From NCBI RefSeq assembly GCF_900496975.1, contig NZ_UFQC01000004.1, positions 1 to 64,000 of the forward strand: a stretch of 64,000 nt of DNA. The letters are read 5' to 3'. Shown piece by piece: positions 52,627 to 61,898 of the stretch. The position numbers were made by a program, and so were the translations under genes. The DNA comes from Achromobacter veterisilvae. GTDB taxonomy: Bacteria; Pseudomonadota; Gammaproteobacteria; Burkholderiales; Burkholderiaceae_B. The notes beneath the pieces are model-generated. The model saw only the letters and a program-made list of their open reading frames with translations, searched no databases and was not told the DNA's origin. Numbering within the stretch: the stretch's first letter is position 1; each line of letters begins with the position of its first letter.

Positions 52627-54591
52627 CTAGACCGCCCAGCACGCGCAACCCAGCGCGCCCCAGAAGGAAGCCGCGTCGGCTACCGGCATGTCGCGGCTTG
52701 CCGCCGCCATGTGCGCGTGGCCATGCACGGCGCAGGCGCTGGCGCACCCGCAACGGGCCGCCACCGACGCGAGGTAGCCGTTCTGGCTGGCCGTTTTGCG
52801 CGAGAAATAGCCGCCGAAGGCCCGCACCGGCGACCAGTCCGGCGCCGGCGGCGGCACCTCGGGCGCGTCCTTGGAAAAGCTGCCCGTCCCCCAGACCACC
52901 TTGCCGCCCAGCAGCGTCAGGTCGCTCTCGATGGCGATGATCTCGTCCTCGGGCACCGTGAAGTAGTCGCGGTCCAGCGCCACCAGGTCGGCCAGTTGGC
53001 CCGCGGCGATGCGGCCCTTCTTCCCCTGTTCGTTGGAGAACCAGGTATTCGCCTCGGTCCACAGGCGCAGCGCGGTCTCGCGGCTCTGCCGCTGCGCGGC
53101 GGGATACATGCGCAGGCCGCCCAGGCTGCGCCCGGTGACCAGCCAACTGAGCGAGACCCAGGGGTTGTAGGACGCCACGCGCGTGGCATCGGTGCCGGCG
53201 CCTACCGGCACGCCGGCCGCGAGCATTCTCGAAATCGGCGGCGATTGCTCCGCCGCCGGCGCGCCATAGCGCTCCACGAAATCCTCCGCCTGGTACATCA
53301 TCCGGTGCTGGACGGCGATGCCCCCGCCCAGCGCGGCGATGCGGTCGATGTTGCGCGGACTGACCGTCTCGGCGTGGTCGAAGAACCAGTGCAGGCCCTC
53401 GAAGGGCTGGTCGGCGTTGACCTTCTCGAACACGTCCAGCGCGCGCGAGATGGTTTCGTCGTAAGTGGCGTGCAGCCGCCAGGGCCAGCGCTGCGACACC
53501 AGTTGGCGGACCACGGGTTCCAGGTCGGCCTCCATGTTGGGCGGCATTTCGGGCCGCGGCTGGCGGAAGTCCTCGAAGTCCGCGGCGGAATAGACCAGCA
53601 TCTCGCCCGCGCCGTTGTGGCGGTACAGGTCGTCGCCCTGCCCCGGCCGCACCTGCTTGCCCCAGCCCTGGAAGTCGGCGAGTTCCTGTTTGGGCTTCTG
53701 CGTGAACAGGTTGTAGGCCAGCCGCAGCGTGAGCAGGCCGTCCGCGTGCAGCTTCTCGATGATCTGGTAGTCCTCGGGATAGTTCTGGAAGCCGCCCCCG
53801 GCGTCGATCACGCTGGTCACGCCCAGCCGGTTCAGTTCGCGCATGAAATGGCGGGTGGAATTGAGCTGGATGTCCGGATCCAGCTTCGGCCCCTTCGCCA
53901 GGGTGGAGTACAGGATGGTCGCATTGGGCTGCGCGATCAGCAGGCCGGTGGGCTCGCCGTTGGCGTCGCGCTGGATCTCGCCGCCCGGTGGGTTCGGCGT
54001 GTCGCGCGTATAGCCCACGACGCGCAGCGCGGCGCGGTTCAGGAGCGCCCGGTCGTAAAGGTGCAGGATGAATACCGGCGTGTCCGGCGCGGCCGCGTTG
54101 ATTTCATCCAGCGTGGGCAGGCGCTTTTCGGCGAACTGGTGGCGCGTGAAGCCGCCCACGACCCGGACCCATTGCGGCGGCGGCGTGTTCTGCGCCTGGC
54201 GTTTCAGCATGGCCATGGCGTCGGCCAGGCTGGGCACGCCGTCCCAGCGCAATTCCATGTTGTAGTTCAGGCCGCCCCGGATCACGTGGGTGTGGCTGTC
54301 GATCAGGCCCGGAATGACGCGGCGCCCGCCCAGGTCGATGACGCGCGTGCCCGCCCCCGCTTGCGGCAGGATCTCGGCCGCCGTCCCCACCGCGGCGTAG
54401 CGGCCGTCCTTGACGGCAACCGCCTCGGCCTCGGGCCGGGACGGGTCCAGGGTCGTGAATTTGCCTCCGTGGAGGATCAGATCGGGTTCGGTCTTCATGG
54501 ATGCGCTCCTTCCCAGGGCCGCGCCGGGCGCCAGGCCCAGCGCGACCAGCGTTTTAACGGTGGTCCTGCGGTTGCGGTCGAATGCCGTCAT
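52627..54591 (-). CDS. YtcJ-type amidohydrolase
   Basis: This 654-residue metal-dependent amidohydrolase has a twin-arginine-like N-terminus (DRNRRTTVKTLVALGLAPGA), so it may be exported. The HxH metal motif is in GLIDSHTHVIRGG, with the amidohydrolase_3 core (DADGLLTLRL-like) following. The C-terminal ~40 residues are Cys/Ala/His-rich (CGCASACAVHGHAH) and unusual for the family. YtcJ enzymes deformylate or cleave amide bonds of unknown substrates. It starts 3 bp after the MFS gene ends and probably acts on the compound handled by that transporter. Confidence 0.9.
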   Translation of the reverse strand: MTAFDRNRRTTVKTLVALGLAPGAALGRSASMKTEPDLILHGGKFTTLDPSRPEAEAVAVKDGRYAAVGTAAEILPQAGAGTRVIDLGGRRVIPGLIDSHTHVIRGGLNYNMELRWDGVPSLADAMAMLKRQAQNTPPPQWVRVVGGFTRHQFAEKRLPTLDEINAAAPDTPVFILHLYDRALLNRAALRVVGYTRDTPNPPGGEIQRDANGEPTGLLIAQPNATILYSTLAKGPKLDPDIQLNSTRHFMRELNRLGVTSVIDAGGGFQNYPEDYQIIEKLHADGLLTLRLAYNLFTQKPKQELADFQGWGKQVRPGQGDDLYRHNGAGEMLVYSAADFEDFRQPRPEMPPNMEADLEPVVRQLVSQRWPWRLHATYDETISRALDVFEKVNADQPFEGLHWFFDHAETVSPRNIDRIAALGGGIAVQHRMMYQAEDFVERYGAPAAEQSPPISRMLAAGVPVGAGTDATRVASYNPWVSLSWLVTGRSLGGLRMYPAAQRQSRETALRLWTEANTWFSNEQGKKGRIAAGQLADLVALDRDYFTVPEDEIIAIESDLTLLGGKVVWGTGSFSKDAPEVPPPAPDWSPVRAFGGYFSRKTASQNGYLASVAARCGCASACAVHGHAHMAAASRDMPVADAASFWGALGCACWAV

Positions 54592-54594
54592 GGG

Positions 54595-56211
54595 TCATTC
54601 CTTGCGCGCCCTGTCGGGCGCCAGATAGTGGCGGACCACCGGCGGCGCGTCGCCCTGGTGGAAGTGGCGCACGGAAACCTGCTGGTCCTGGTCCGACACG
54701 GTCACGCGGTCGTGCTGCCGCAGATGCTCCACCCAGGACGCCACCAGGAAGTACTCGATGTAGTGCGCGGGTTCGCCCGTGTGCTCGAATATTCCCCAGG
54801 CATAGGCCCCGTCCCGCCGGCGCTGCTCGCCGACCTTGTCCATGGCGTCGAGGAAAGCCTCGCGCGACGCCGCGTCGACGCGGTATTCCACGGTGACCAT
54901 GACCGGCCCGCGGTCGTGGCGCACGCCGGTGCTCAGCACGGGCGCCGGCCAGTGCATCGACGGGGCGAGATCCAGTTGGGCGCCCAATTGAAGTTTCCAG
55001 CGCCAGGTCAGGGGAATGGCCAGCAGCGCGCAAATCGCGGCCGCCAGCAGCGCCTGCGAAATGCCGAACAGGCTTGCCGCCTGCCCCCACAGCAGGCTGC
55101 CGGCGCTCATCGAACCGAAGAACACCGTGACGAAGATGGACAGGCCCCGCGCGCGCACCCAGTCGGGCAGCGCCGTCTGCGCGGATACGTTCAACGAAGA
55201 CAGCACCGCGATCCAGGACGCGCCCGCCAGCAGGCTGGCCGCGATGGCCGCCGCCGGCACCGGCACCAGCGCCACGACGGCAAGCGTGACCGCGATGCCG
55301 CAGGTGCCCAGCATGACCAGGCGGTCCGCCCCGCAAGCCTTCCTGATGCGGGGCAGCAGGAAGGCGCCCAGCACCGCCCCCAGCCCGACGCTGCCCAGCA
55401 TGATGCCGTACAGCTCCGCCCCGCCCCGCAGCACGGTGCGCACGACCAGGGGCAGCAGCGCCCAGAACGCGCTCGCGAACACGAAGAACGCCACGGCGCG
55501 GACCAGCGTGGCCTTCAAGGCGCTGCTGTTGCGGGCGTAGCGCAGGCCGGCCGCCATCGCGCCCCAGAGCTGTTCCGGGGGCAGCGAGTTGCCGCGGTCC
55601 GTTGCCGGCTTCCACCACAGCAGCGCCGCCGCCACGATGAGAAAACTTATTGCGTTGACGGCGAACGGCACCGCCAGCCCCACCGCCGTGATCAGGAAGC
55701 CGGCCAGCGCGGGGCCAATGGCGCGGCTGATGTTCACGCCCACGCTGTTGATGGCGATCGCCTGCTGGAGCGATGCGCGCGGCACCAGGCTGGGGACGAT
55801 GGCCTGCCAGGCGGGCGCGATCAGCGCGGTGCCCGTGCCCATCGCCAGCGTGAACAGCAACAGCGCGACCGGCGTCGCCAGGCCGGCCCAGACCAGCCAG
55901 GCAAGCGCGGCCGCCACGGCGCACAGCCCCACCTGCACCAGCAGCAGCAGGCGGCGCCTGTCGACGATGTCGGCCAGCGCGCCCGCGGGAAGGGACAGGA
56001 GGAACACCGGCAGCGACGTCGCCGTCTGCACCATCGCGACCATCATCGGAGACGGCGACATCGACGTCATCAGCCATCCCGCGCCGACGTCGTGCATCCA
56101 GGTGCCGACGTTCGAGAGCACGGTCGCAACCCAGAGAACCGTGAAGTTGCGGGAAGCGAACGGCGATGGGCCTTTCTCGTCCTGCGGGCGGGCGGTGGCT
56201 GCCTGGTTCAT
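54595..56211 (-). CDS. MFS transporter (transmembrane secretion effector type) with C-terminal monooxygenase-like domain
   Basis: This 538-residue protein has about eleven to twelve membrane helices (residues 1-410) of the MFS_3/EntS-like group: NFTVLWVATVLSNVGTWMHD and LPVFLLSLPAGALADIVDRR. Residues about 430-530 form a soluble ferredoxin-like domain resembling antibiotic-biosynthesis monooxygenases (VTVEYRVDAASREAFLDAMD, YIEYFLVASWVEHLRQHDRV). This extended layout is known in the family, so it is probably a genuine fusion. Role: export or uptake of a small organic compound. It lies between the isochorismatase and amidohydrolase genes. Confidence 0.9.
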   Translation of the reverse strand: MNQAATARPQDEKGPSPFASRNFTVLWVATVLSNVGTWMHDVGAGWLMTSMSPSPMMVAMVQTATSLPVFLLSLPAGALADIVDRRRLLLLVQVGLCAVAAALAWLVWAGLATPVALLLFTLAMGTGTALIAPAWQAIVPSLVPRASLQQAIAINSVGVNISRAIGPALAGFLITAVGLAVPFAVNAISFLIVAAALLWWKPATDRGNSLPPEQLWGAMAAGLRYARNSSALKATLVRAVAFFVFASAFWALLPLVVRTVLRGGAELYGIMLGSVGLGAVLGAFLLPRIRKACGADRLVMLGTCGIAVTLAVVALVPVPAAAIAASLLAGASWIAVLSSLNVSAQTALPDWVRARGLSIFVTVFFGSMSAGSLLWGQAASLFGISQALLAAAICALLAIPLTWRWKLQLGAQLDLAPSMHWPAPVLSTGVRHDRGPVMVTVEYRVDAASREAFLDAMDKVGEQRRRDGAYAWGIFEHTGEPAHYIEYFLVASWVEHLRQHDRVTVSDQDQQVSVRHFHQGDAPPVVRHYLAPDRARKE

Positions 56212-56263
56212 GTCTTGCTCGCTTTGGCATGCCGCGGCGCGCGCGCCGCGGCGGGTTCAGGGA

Positions 56264-56956
56264 TCAGGACTTGCCGGCGGCGACCGGCGCCAGGACTTCG
56301 TGCTTCGACGCCGTGCGTTCCGCCGCCTTGTGCACCATCGTATAGGCATAGTCCACGCCCATGCCATAGGCGCCCGAGTGGTCCTTGACGATCTGCATGA
56401 CCGCGTCATAGGAATCGCGGCGCGCCCAGTCGCGCTGCCATTCCAGCATCACTTGCTGCCAGGTGACCGGCACGACGCCGGCCTGCACCATGCGCTGCAT
56501 GGCGTAGTCGTGCGCTTCCCTGGACGTCCCGCCGGAGGCGTCGGCCACCATGTAGATCTCGTAGCCGCCCTGGTCCATGGCTTCGAGCGCGAAGCTGTTG
56601 TTGCAGACTTCCGTCCACAGCCCCGAGACGACCACCTTCTTGCGGCCGGTGGCCTTCAGGGCGTCGCGCACCTTCTGGTCGTCCCAGGAATTCATCGACG
56701 TGCGCTCCAGCAGCTTCTGGTCGGGAAACACGTCCAGCAGCTCGGGATAGGTATGGCCGGAGAAGCTCTCGGTCTCCACCGTCGTGATGATCGCGGGAAT
56801 GCCGAAGACCTTGGCCGCCTTGGCCAGCGCGACGGTGTTGTTCTTCAGCACCTGCCGGTCTATCGACTGCACCCCGAAGGCCATCTGGGGCTGGTGGTCG
56901 ATGAAAATGATCTGGCAGTTGCGCGGCGTCAGCAATTCTAGTTTCGGGTTGGACAT
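56264..56956 (-). CDS. Isochorismatase-family (YcaC-like) hydrolase
   Basis: This 230-residue protein starts MSNPKLELLTPRNCQIIFID at ATG 56956 with AAGGAG upstream; longer upstream frame is shadow. It has the catalytic Asp in FIDHQPQ, a Lys before the mid-strand (KKVVVSG), and the nucleophile Cys in WTEVCNNSFALEA. YcaC-type cysteine hydrolases act on amides or carbamates. The operon with MFS, amidohydrolase and XapX suggests detoxification or degradation of an amide. Confidence 0.9.
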   Translation of the reverse strand: MSNPKLELLTPRNCQIIFIDHQPQMAFGVQSIDRQVLKNNTVALAKAAKVFGIPAIITTVETESFSGHTYPELLDVFPDQKLLERTSMNSWDDQKVRDALKATGRKKVVVSGLWTEVCNNSFALEAMDQGGYEIYMVADASGGTSREAHDYAMQRMVQAGVVPVTWQQVMLEWQRDWARRDSYDAVMQIVKDHSGAYGMGVDYAYTMVHKAAERTASKHEVLAPVAAGKS

Positions 56957-57072
56957 GGAAAGCTCCTTGGTCGAGCGGGTTGTGGCGAAACATCGCCGTG
57001 AATGCCGGATTGAGCCGGGCGCGCAGGCCTGGCGGCCGCCCGTTGGCGCCGCCGCGCCGCGTGCGCGCGCCC

Positions 57073-57342
57073 TCAGGCGGCGGGCGGATTGCCCTGGCCG
57101 CCGTCCTTGCCCTCCGTCCTGGGAGGCAATCCGGTGATTTTTGGCGCGCATTCGTTGCTGAACCAGGACACGGATACGGGTTCCCGGTGAATGACGCGTT
57201 TTGCGATGGGGACGAGTTGCTCGCCGATCAGCATGCCGAGCAGGCCGACGAGCGCGATGGCCGGCGGCGCGGGCGACCGGACGTGGATGAGCCCGTAGAT
57301 CACGCCGACGAGCACGCCGGCGCCCAGGGATATGAGGTACAT
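57073..57342 (-). CDS. XapX-domain membrane protein
   Basis: This 89-residue protein has two short hydrophobic helices (LISLGAGVLVGVIYGLIHVR and ALVGLLGMLIGEQLVP) matching the XapX domain, often found next to isochorismatase-type hydrolases. It is the first gene of the leftward operon. The C-terminal 30 residues are polar and look unstructured. Function unknown. Confidence 0.85.
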   Translation of the reverse strand: MYLISLGAGVLVGVIYGLIHVRSPAPPAIALVGLLGMLIGEQLVPIAKRVIHREPVSVSWFSNECAPKITGLPPRTEGKDGGQGNPPAA

Positions 57343-57458
57343 AGCGGGCTCCCAACCATGAGTTGCATCGGTCCGTACTTTCCCGCAGATCCCGGTACGG
57401 CGCTAGAACGGCCGTATCGCGGAATTTGTATATCCGTCTCGGTGGAGGCGCCGGCCCC

Positions 57459-58121
57459 TCAGTTCTTGACCATGGAGCGCGGCAGGTTGATCAGGAAGTC
57501 GGCCAGGCCCTTGGCGCCCTGGGCCAGGCTGATGTGGCGCATCATCATCCGATGGGCGCGCTCCGGGTCGTGGGCCAGGATCGCCTCGAGCAGTTCGCCG
57601 TGCTGCTCGTACGAGGCGCGCACCCGCCCCACCGCGCTGAACGCGTGGCGCAGGTAGGCGCCCGTGCGGGCGCGCAGGCTCAGGAGCTCTTGCCGCAGGT
57701 ACGGATTGCGGCAGCCGCGGTAAAGCACCTCGTGGAACGCGTGGTTGGCCTCGCGCCATCCCTCGGCGTCGTCGGCCTCCACCAGCGCGGCCGCGTCGCG
57801 ATGGATTCGCGCCAGTTCCTGGCGTTCTTCGTCGGACATGCGCTGACAGGCCATCCGCGTGCACACGCCTTCCATCTCCGCCATCAGCTCCCAGATGGCC
57901 AGCAATTCCTGCACGTCCATCCTGGCCACTTCCATGCCGTTGCGCGGCTGGCTCTCGAGCATGCCCTGCACCTTCAACTGGATCAACGCTTCGCGCACCG
58001 GTGTCCGCGACACGCCGAAACGCGCGGCGAGCTCCTGCTCGTCGATCGCGTCGCCGGGTTTCAGGACGCCGGCGCGAATGTCCTCCTCGACGGCCAGGCG
58101 GATGCGTTCACTGACTTTCAT
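57459..58121 (-). CDS. GntR-family (FCD/FadR-type) transcriptional regulator
   Basis: This 220-residue regulator begins MKVSERIRLAVEEDIRAGVL; a GTG three codons earlier (58130) is a possible alternative. The winged helix-turn-helix is DEQELAARFGVSRTPVREAL. The FCD domain with likely metal ligands lies in EANHAFHEVLYRGCRNPYLR and RMMMRHISL. FCD regulators bind carboxylates or acyl-CoAs. It is divergent from the AtzG/amidase operon, with a palindrome at 58168-58183 between them. Confidence 0.92.
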   Translation of the reverse strand: MKVSERIRLAVEEDIRAGVLKPGDAIDEQELAARFGVSRTPVREALIQLKVQGMLESQPRNGMEVARMDVQELLAIWELMAEMEGVCTRMACQRMSDEERQELARIHRDAAALVEADDAEGWREANHAFHEVLYRGCRNPYLRQELLSLRARTGAYLRHAFSAVGRVRASYEQHGELLEAILAHDPERAHRMMMRHISLAQGAKGLADFLINLPRSMVKN

Positions 58122-58167
58122 TCTGCCCACGTATAAAAATTTGGTTGCTGTAAATTATCGCTTGTTC

Positions 58168-58183
58168 TATAAATATATTTATA
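58168..58183. promoter_or_regulatory. Perfect 16-bp AT-rich palindrome, probable GntR operator
   Basis: TATAAATATATTTATA is a perfect palindrome centred about 55 bp from the GntR-type start and about 40 bp from the AtzG-like start. GntR/FadR regulators usually bind AT-rich palindromes in divergent regions, so it probably controls both transcripts. Confidence 0.55.
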
Positions 58184-58213
58184 AGTCGTCAAATAATACA
58201 AGAAGGGGTGGCA

Positions 58214-58399
58214 ATGCGTATTCCCGACAGAGGTGGGCCGTTGCAGGACGACAGGGCCGGTTTGCCGCCCCTGGCCCTTGGCGTGCGCGAACTCCTTGCG
58301 CTTCAGGGCATCCCGGCAAGCGAGGCGCAAATCCGCGGCGTCGCCAAGACCCTCGTCCGCCTCGCGCCGCCGGCGCGCCGCCAGGAGCCCCTGCGATGA
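58214..58399 (+). CDS. AtzG-like small protein (DUF4089), amidase accessory
   Basis: This 61-residue protein starts MRIPDRGGPLQDDRAGLPPL; AGAAGGGG lies just upstream, favouring ATG 58214 over a GTG two codons earlier. It contains the short helical region VRELLALQGIPASEAQIRGV. In the family, AtzG forms a complex with amidase AtzE (1-carboxybiuret hydrolase), and the gene here overlaps the amidase start by 4 bp, which supports the same partnership. The match is by context and short pattern only. Confidence 0.65.
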   Translation: MRIPDRGGPLQDDRAGLPPLALGVRELLALQGIPASEAQIRGVAKTLVRLAPPARRQEPLR

Positions 58400-59775
58400 C
58401 GCCGGCCGGCCTGCCCGCCGGAATCGCGGCGCTGCGCGCCGCCCTGCTGCGGGGCGACGTCGACCTGGGCGACGCGCTGTCCAGGCAGCGCGCGGCATTC
58501 GCCGCGGATTCGCGCCACAGCGCCGTCAGCGTGTTCGCCCCGCCCAAGCAATTGCCCGATCCGTCTCTACCCCTGGCCGGCGTGGGCCTGGCCCACAAGG
58601 ACATCTTCATGCTGCCGGGCCGCGCGCCCGGCTGCGGCACGGACCGGGCCGCGTCGGCCAGCCCCCGGCCCGGCCCGGCGGCGACGCTGATCCGCCGCCT
58701 GGACGCCGCGGGCAGCCAGCCGCTGGCCGCGCTGGCCATGGCGGAACATGCTTGCGGCGCGACCGGAGAGAATCCGAACTACCCCTTGCCCCTGAACCCG
58801 GTCGATGCGCGGGCGGCCGTGGGCGGTTCATCCAGCGGCTCGGCGGTCGCGGTGGCCGCCGGCCTGTGCTATGGGTCGCTGGGCACCGACACCGCCGGAT
58901 CGGTGCGCATTCCCGCCGCCACCTGCGGCATCCTGGGACTCAAGCCCACGAGAGGCTTGCTGCCCGCGCACGGCATCGCGCCGCTGGCTCCCAGCCTGGA
59001 CACCGCGGGCATTCTCGCCCGCGATGCCGCCGATGCCGCCCTGATCCTCGAAAACCTGGTCGCCCCGGCCCAGGCGCGGCGGCTCTTTCCGCAAGGCGCC
59101 GGCGCCCTGGCCGGCCCGCCCGGGAAAATCGATTGGCGCGTCGCGGCCTGCTGGGAGCATCCGAATCCCGCCGTGCAACTGGACGCCGAGGTCGGCGACG
59201 CCTTGCAAGGTTTGGTGGACGCATTGCCGGCCGGCACGGCGCAAGCGCCCATCGCGCTTGCCGGCCTGCCGGCCTGGAGCCGGCTCGCGGACACCCTGCT
59301 GCACGCCGAAGCCGCCGCCACCCACCAGGCCGCCTTGCGCGAAGAGGCGCCCGCCCTGACTCCCCTCACGCGCACGGTGGCGCTGGCGGGCGCGGCGCTG
59401 CCGGCCGTCTGGTATCTCGACGCGCTGCGCCAGCGCGGCGCCCATGCCCGCCAGTTCATCGCGCAGGCGCTGCGCCGCGCCGACCTGCTCCTGACGCCGG
59501 CGCTGCCGCGCGGCGTGCCGGACTGGCCCCAGGTCCTGACCGGCGGCGAGGCGTTCGAACCGCGCCGGCTGCTGGACATGTTCTGCTGGATGTCCTTCGT
59601 CAATTACCTGGGCCTGCCCGCGATCGTCTTCCCCATCGGACTGGACGGCCGCAAGCGCCCGATCAGCATCCAGGCGATCGCCCGCCCCGGACAGGAAGCC
59701 CGGCTGCTCGCATTCGCCCGCCACGTGGAGCAGGCGCGTCCGCACGCCGCTTCTTTCCTTCCCTCTTCTCTTTGA
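58396..59775 (+). CDS. Amidase-signature hydrolase (AtzE/GatA-like)
   Basis: This 459-residue protein starts at ATG 58396, overlapping the AtzG-like stop; frame upstream is shadow. It has the amidase signature catalytic triad: Lys in GVGLAHKDIF, cis-Ser in GGSSSGSAVA and nucleophile Ser in TAGSVRIPA. It hydrolyses a carbon-nitrogen amide bond; AtzE-like members act on carboxybiuret, others on aliphatic or cyclic amides. Neighbouring CoA-transferase and hydratase genes would take the released acid onward. Confidence 0.92.
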   Translation: MTPAGLPAGIAALRAALLRGDVDLGDALSRQRAAFAADSRHSAVSVFAPPKQLPDPSLPLAGVGLAHKDIFMLPGRAPGCGTDRAASASPRPGPAATLIRRLDAAGSQPLAALAMAEHACGATGENPNYPLPLNPVDARAAVGGSSSGSAVAVAAGLCYGSLGTDTAGSVRIPAATCGILGLKPTRGLLPAHGIAPLAPSLDTAGILARDAADAALILENLVAPAQARRLFPQGAGALAGPPGKIDWRVAACWEHPNPAVQLDAEVGDALQGLVDALPAGTAQAPIALAGLPAWSRLADTLLHAEAAATHQAALREEAPALTPLTRTVALAGAALPAVWYLDALRQRGAHARQFIAQALRRADLLLTPALPRGVPDWPQVLTGGEAFEPRRLLDMFCWMSFVNYLGLPAIVFPIGLDGRKRPISIQAIARPGQEARLLAFARHVEQARPHAASFLPSSL

Positions 59776-59785
59776 AGCCGAGACC

Positions 59786-60982
59786 ATGCCACAACTCTCC
59801 GCCTCGCCAGCCTTGCGGCGCTTCCGCGTGCTAGACCTCTCCCGCGTGCGGGCCGGCCCCACCTGCGTGCGCATGCTCGCCGACTTCGGCGCTGACGTGA
59901 TCCGGATAGAGCCTCCGCCGGGCGTCGATCCCAACGAAGCCATGTTCGCGGCCGACCGCTGGAGCGGCGACTTCCAGAACCTGAACCGCAACAAGCGCTC
60001 GCTGACCCTCAACCTGAAAACGCCGGAGGGTCTTGAAGTGTTCAGGCGCCTTGCGGCCGAGGCCGACGTGGTGGTCGAGAACTGGCGTCCGGACGTCAAG
60101 CAGCGGCTGGGCGTCGACTATGAATCGCTGCGCCGGATCAACCCCCGGCTGATCCTCGCCAGCATCTCCGGATTCGGCCAGACCGGCCCCTACGCGGGCC
60201 GGCCGGGCTTCGACCAGATCATCCAGGGCATGGGCGGACTGATGTCGGTCACCGGCCTGCCCGGCCAGGGGCCGGTGCGCGCCGGCCTGGCGGTCGCCGA
60301 TTCCAGCACCGGCCTGTATGCCGCGCTGGGCATCCTGACCGCGCTGCTGGAACGCGAACAATCCGGCCAGGGCCAGTGGGTCCACGCCTCGCTGCTGCAT
60401 TCCCAGATCGCCATGATGGATTTCCAGGCGGCGCGCTATCTGAACGACGGCGACGTCCCCCGCCAGGAAGGCAACGATCACCCGACCAGCAGCCCCATGG
60501 GCCTGTTCCACGCCAAGGACGGCATGTTCAACCTGGGCGCCGCGGGCGAAGGCAACTGGAAGCGCTTCTGCGCCGCGCTCGAACGGCGCGACTGGGAGTC
60601 GGACCCGGAGTTCGCGACCGAAAAGCTGCGCGTGGCCAACCGCCAGCGGCTGAACCGGGAAATCCAGGCCATGTTCCTGAACGCGGACGTGGACCATTGG
60701 GTGACGCTGCTCAATGAAGCGGGCGTGCCGGCCGGCCCCGTCTATTCCGTGCCGCAGATGTTCGAAGACCCGCAGGTGCGGCACCTGGGGGCCGCCCGGA
60801 CCTGCCCCGCCTGGCAAGGCGGCGAGCGCACGCTGATCACGCAGCCGGTCACCCTGGCCCGCACGCCCGCCGACATCGCGCGCACCGCTCCCGGCTGGGG
60901 CGAACATACCGAGGAAATCCTGCTCGAGGCCGGCTACGCTGGCGAGGATATCGAACGGCTGCGCGACGCCCGCGCGATCTGA
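59786..60982 (+). CDS. CaiB/BaiF-family CoA-transferase
   Basis: This 398-residue type III CoA-transferase has LSRVRAGPTCVRMLADFGAD near the N-terminus. The catalytic Asp lies in GFDQIIQGMGGLMSVTG. The segment VVENWRPDVKQRLGVDYESL is diagnostic. It moves CoA from an acyl-CoA donor to a carboxylate acceptor. It follows the amidase by 10 bp and precedes an enoyl-CoA hydratase, consistent with activation of the acid released from an amide. Confidence 0.93.
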   Translation: MPQLSASPALRRFRVLDLSRVRAGPTCVRMLADFGADVIRIEPPPGVDPNEAMFAADRWSGDFQNLNRNKRSLTLNLKTPEGLEVFRRLAAEADVVVENWRPDVKQRLGVDYESLRRINPRLILASISGFGQTGPYAGRPGFDQIIQGMGGLMSVTGLPGQGPVRAGLAVADSSTGLYAALGILTALLEREQSGQGQWVHASLLHSQIAMMDFQAARYLNDGDVPRQEGNDHPTSSPMGLFHAKDGMFNLGAAGEGNWKRFCAALERRDWESDPEFATEKLRVANRQRLNREIQAMFLNADVDHWVTLLNEAGVPAGPVYSVPQMFEDPQVRHLGAARTCPAWQGGERTLITQPVTLARTPADIARTAPGWGEHTEEILLEAGYAGEDIERLRDARAI

Positions 60983-61008
60983 TACGACTGCCCACGCGGA
61001 GTTTCTCC

Positions 61009-61818
61009 ATGACCCTGACCTCCTCATCCCCCGCTCCCGGCCGCCTCGACGTGGCCCTGGACGGCAACGTCGTGCGCGTCCGCATCGTCAACCCCGCGCG
61101 CTACAACGCCATGTCCCTGTCGATGTGGGAAGACCTGGCGCGCGCCCTGGGGGAAGCCGGCAACCGGGAAGGCGCGCGCGCCGTCGTGCTGGCGGGCGAC
61201 GGCGACCGCGCCTTCGTGTCCGGCGCCGACATTTCCGAATTCGCCTCGCAGCGCAAGGATCCGGGGCAGGTCGCCCGCTACGACGCCGCGGTGGCGGGCG
61301 CCATGCGCGCCCTGAGCGCCTGCCCCCTGCCGGTGATCGCCGCGATACGCGGCATATGCATGGGCGGCGGCATGGCGCTGGCGCTGGCCTGCGACCTGCG
61401 CTATTGCACGCTGGGCTCGCGCTTCCGGATGCCCGCCGGGCGGCTGGGCCTGGGCTATGCGATGGAAGGCCTCAAGCGCATGCGCGACACGCTGGGCGCG
61501 GCCCGCGCCGCCGACCTGTTCATGACGGCCAGGACGCTCGACGGCCAGGAGGCCGCGCGCATCGGCCTGGTGCAGGAAGCCTATGCCGAAGACGCGTTCG
61601 ACGAGGCCGTGGCCAGGCGCGTCGGCGAAGTCGCGGGCAATGCCCCGCTCACCCTGCGCGCCGCGAAAATGGCCCTGCGGCATCTGGCCGGCGAGCCGTC
61701 CGCCCCGACCGCCGAAGCCGTGGACGAAGCCGTCCGCGCGTGCTTTCTCAGCCGGGACTACCAGGAAGGGCAGCAAGCCTTCCGCGAGAAACGGCCGCCT
61801 GTATTTACCGGAAGCTGA
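61009..61818 (+). CDS. Enoyl-CoA hydratase/isomerase family protein
   Basis: This 269-residue crotonase-fold protein has an oxyanion-hole region (VSGADISEFASQ and IRGICMGGGMALALACDLRY) and the usual trimerisation C-terminus. Which of the two Glu residues of hydratases are present cannot be decided by eye; GRLGLGYAMEGLKRMRDTLG is the region to check. Expected reaction: hydration or isomerisation of an enoyl-CoA produced after the CoA-transferase. Confidence 0.92.
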   Translation: MTLTSSSPAPGRLDVALDGNVVRVRIVNPARYNAMSLSMWEDLARALGEAGNREGARAVVLAGDGDRAFVSGADISEFASQRKDPGQVARYDAAVAGAMRALSACPLPVIAAIRGICMGGGMALALACDLRYCTLGSRFRMPAGRLGLGYAMEGLKRMRDTLGAARAADLFMTARTLDGQEAARIGLVQEAYAEDAFDEAVARRVGEVAGNAPLTLRAAKMALRHLAGEPSAPTAEAVDEAVRACFLSRDYQEGQQAFREKRPPVFTGS

Positions 61819-61898
61819 GCGCGGTCCGGCTCGGCTTCTTCCTGGCGCGGCGCCGCCGCGCCGCTCGCAGTGTTTATCAAGCAACAAGGGGAAAATGC

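Noticed and set aside
52615-56388. 1257-codon plus-strand open frame opposite the amidohydrolase and MFS genes
   Set aside because: Low-complexity His/Arg/Gln-rich translation; both genes on the minus strand carry family motifs.
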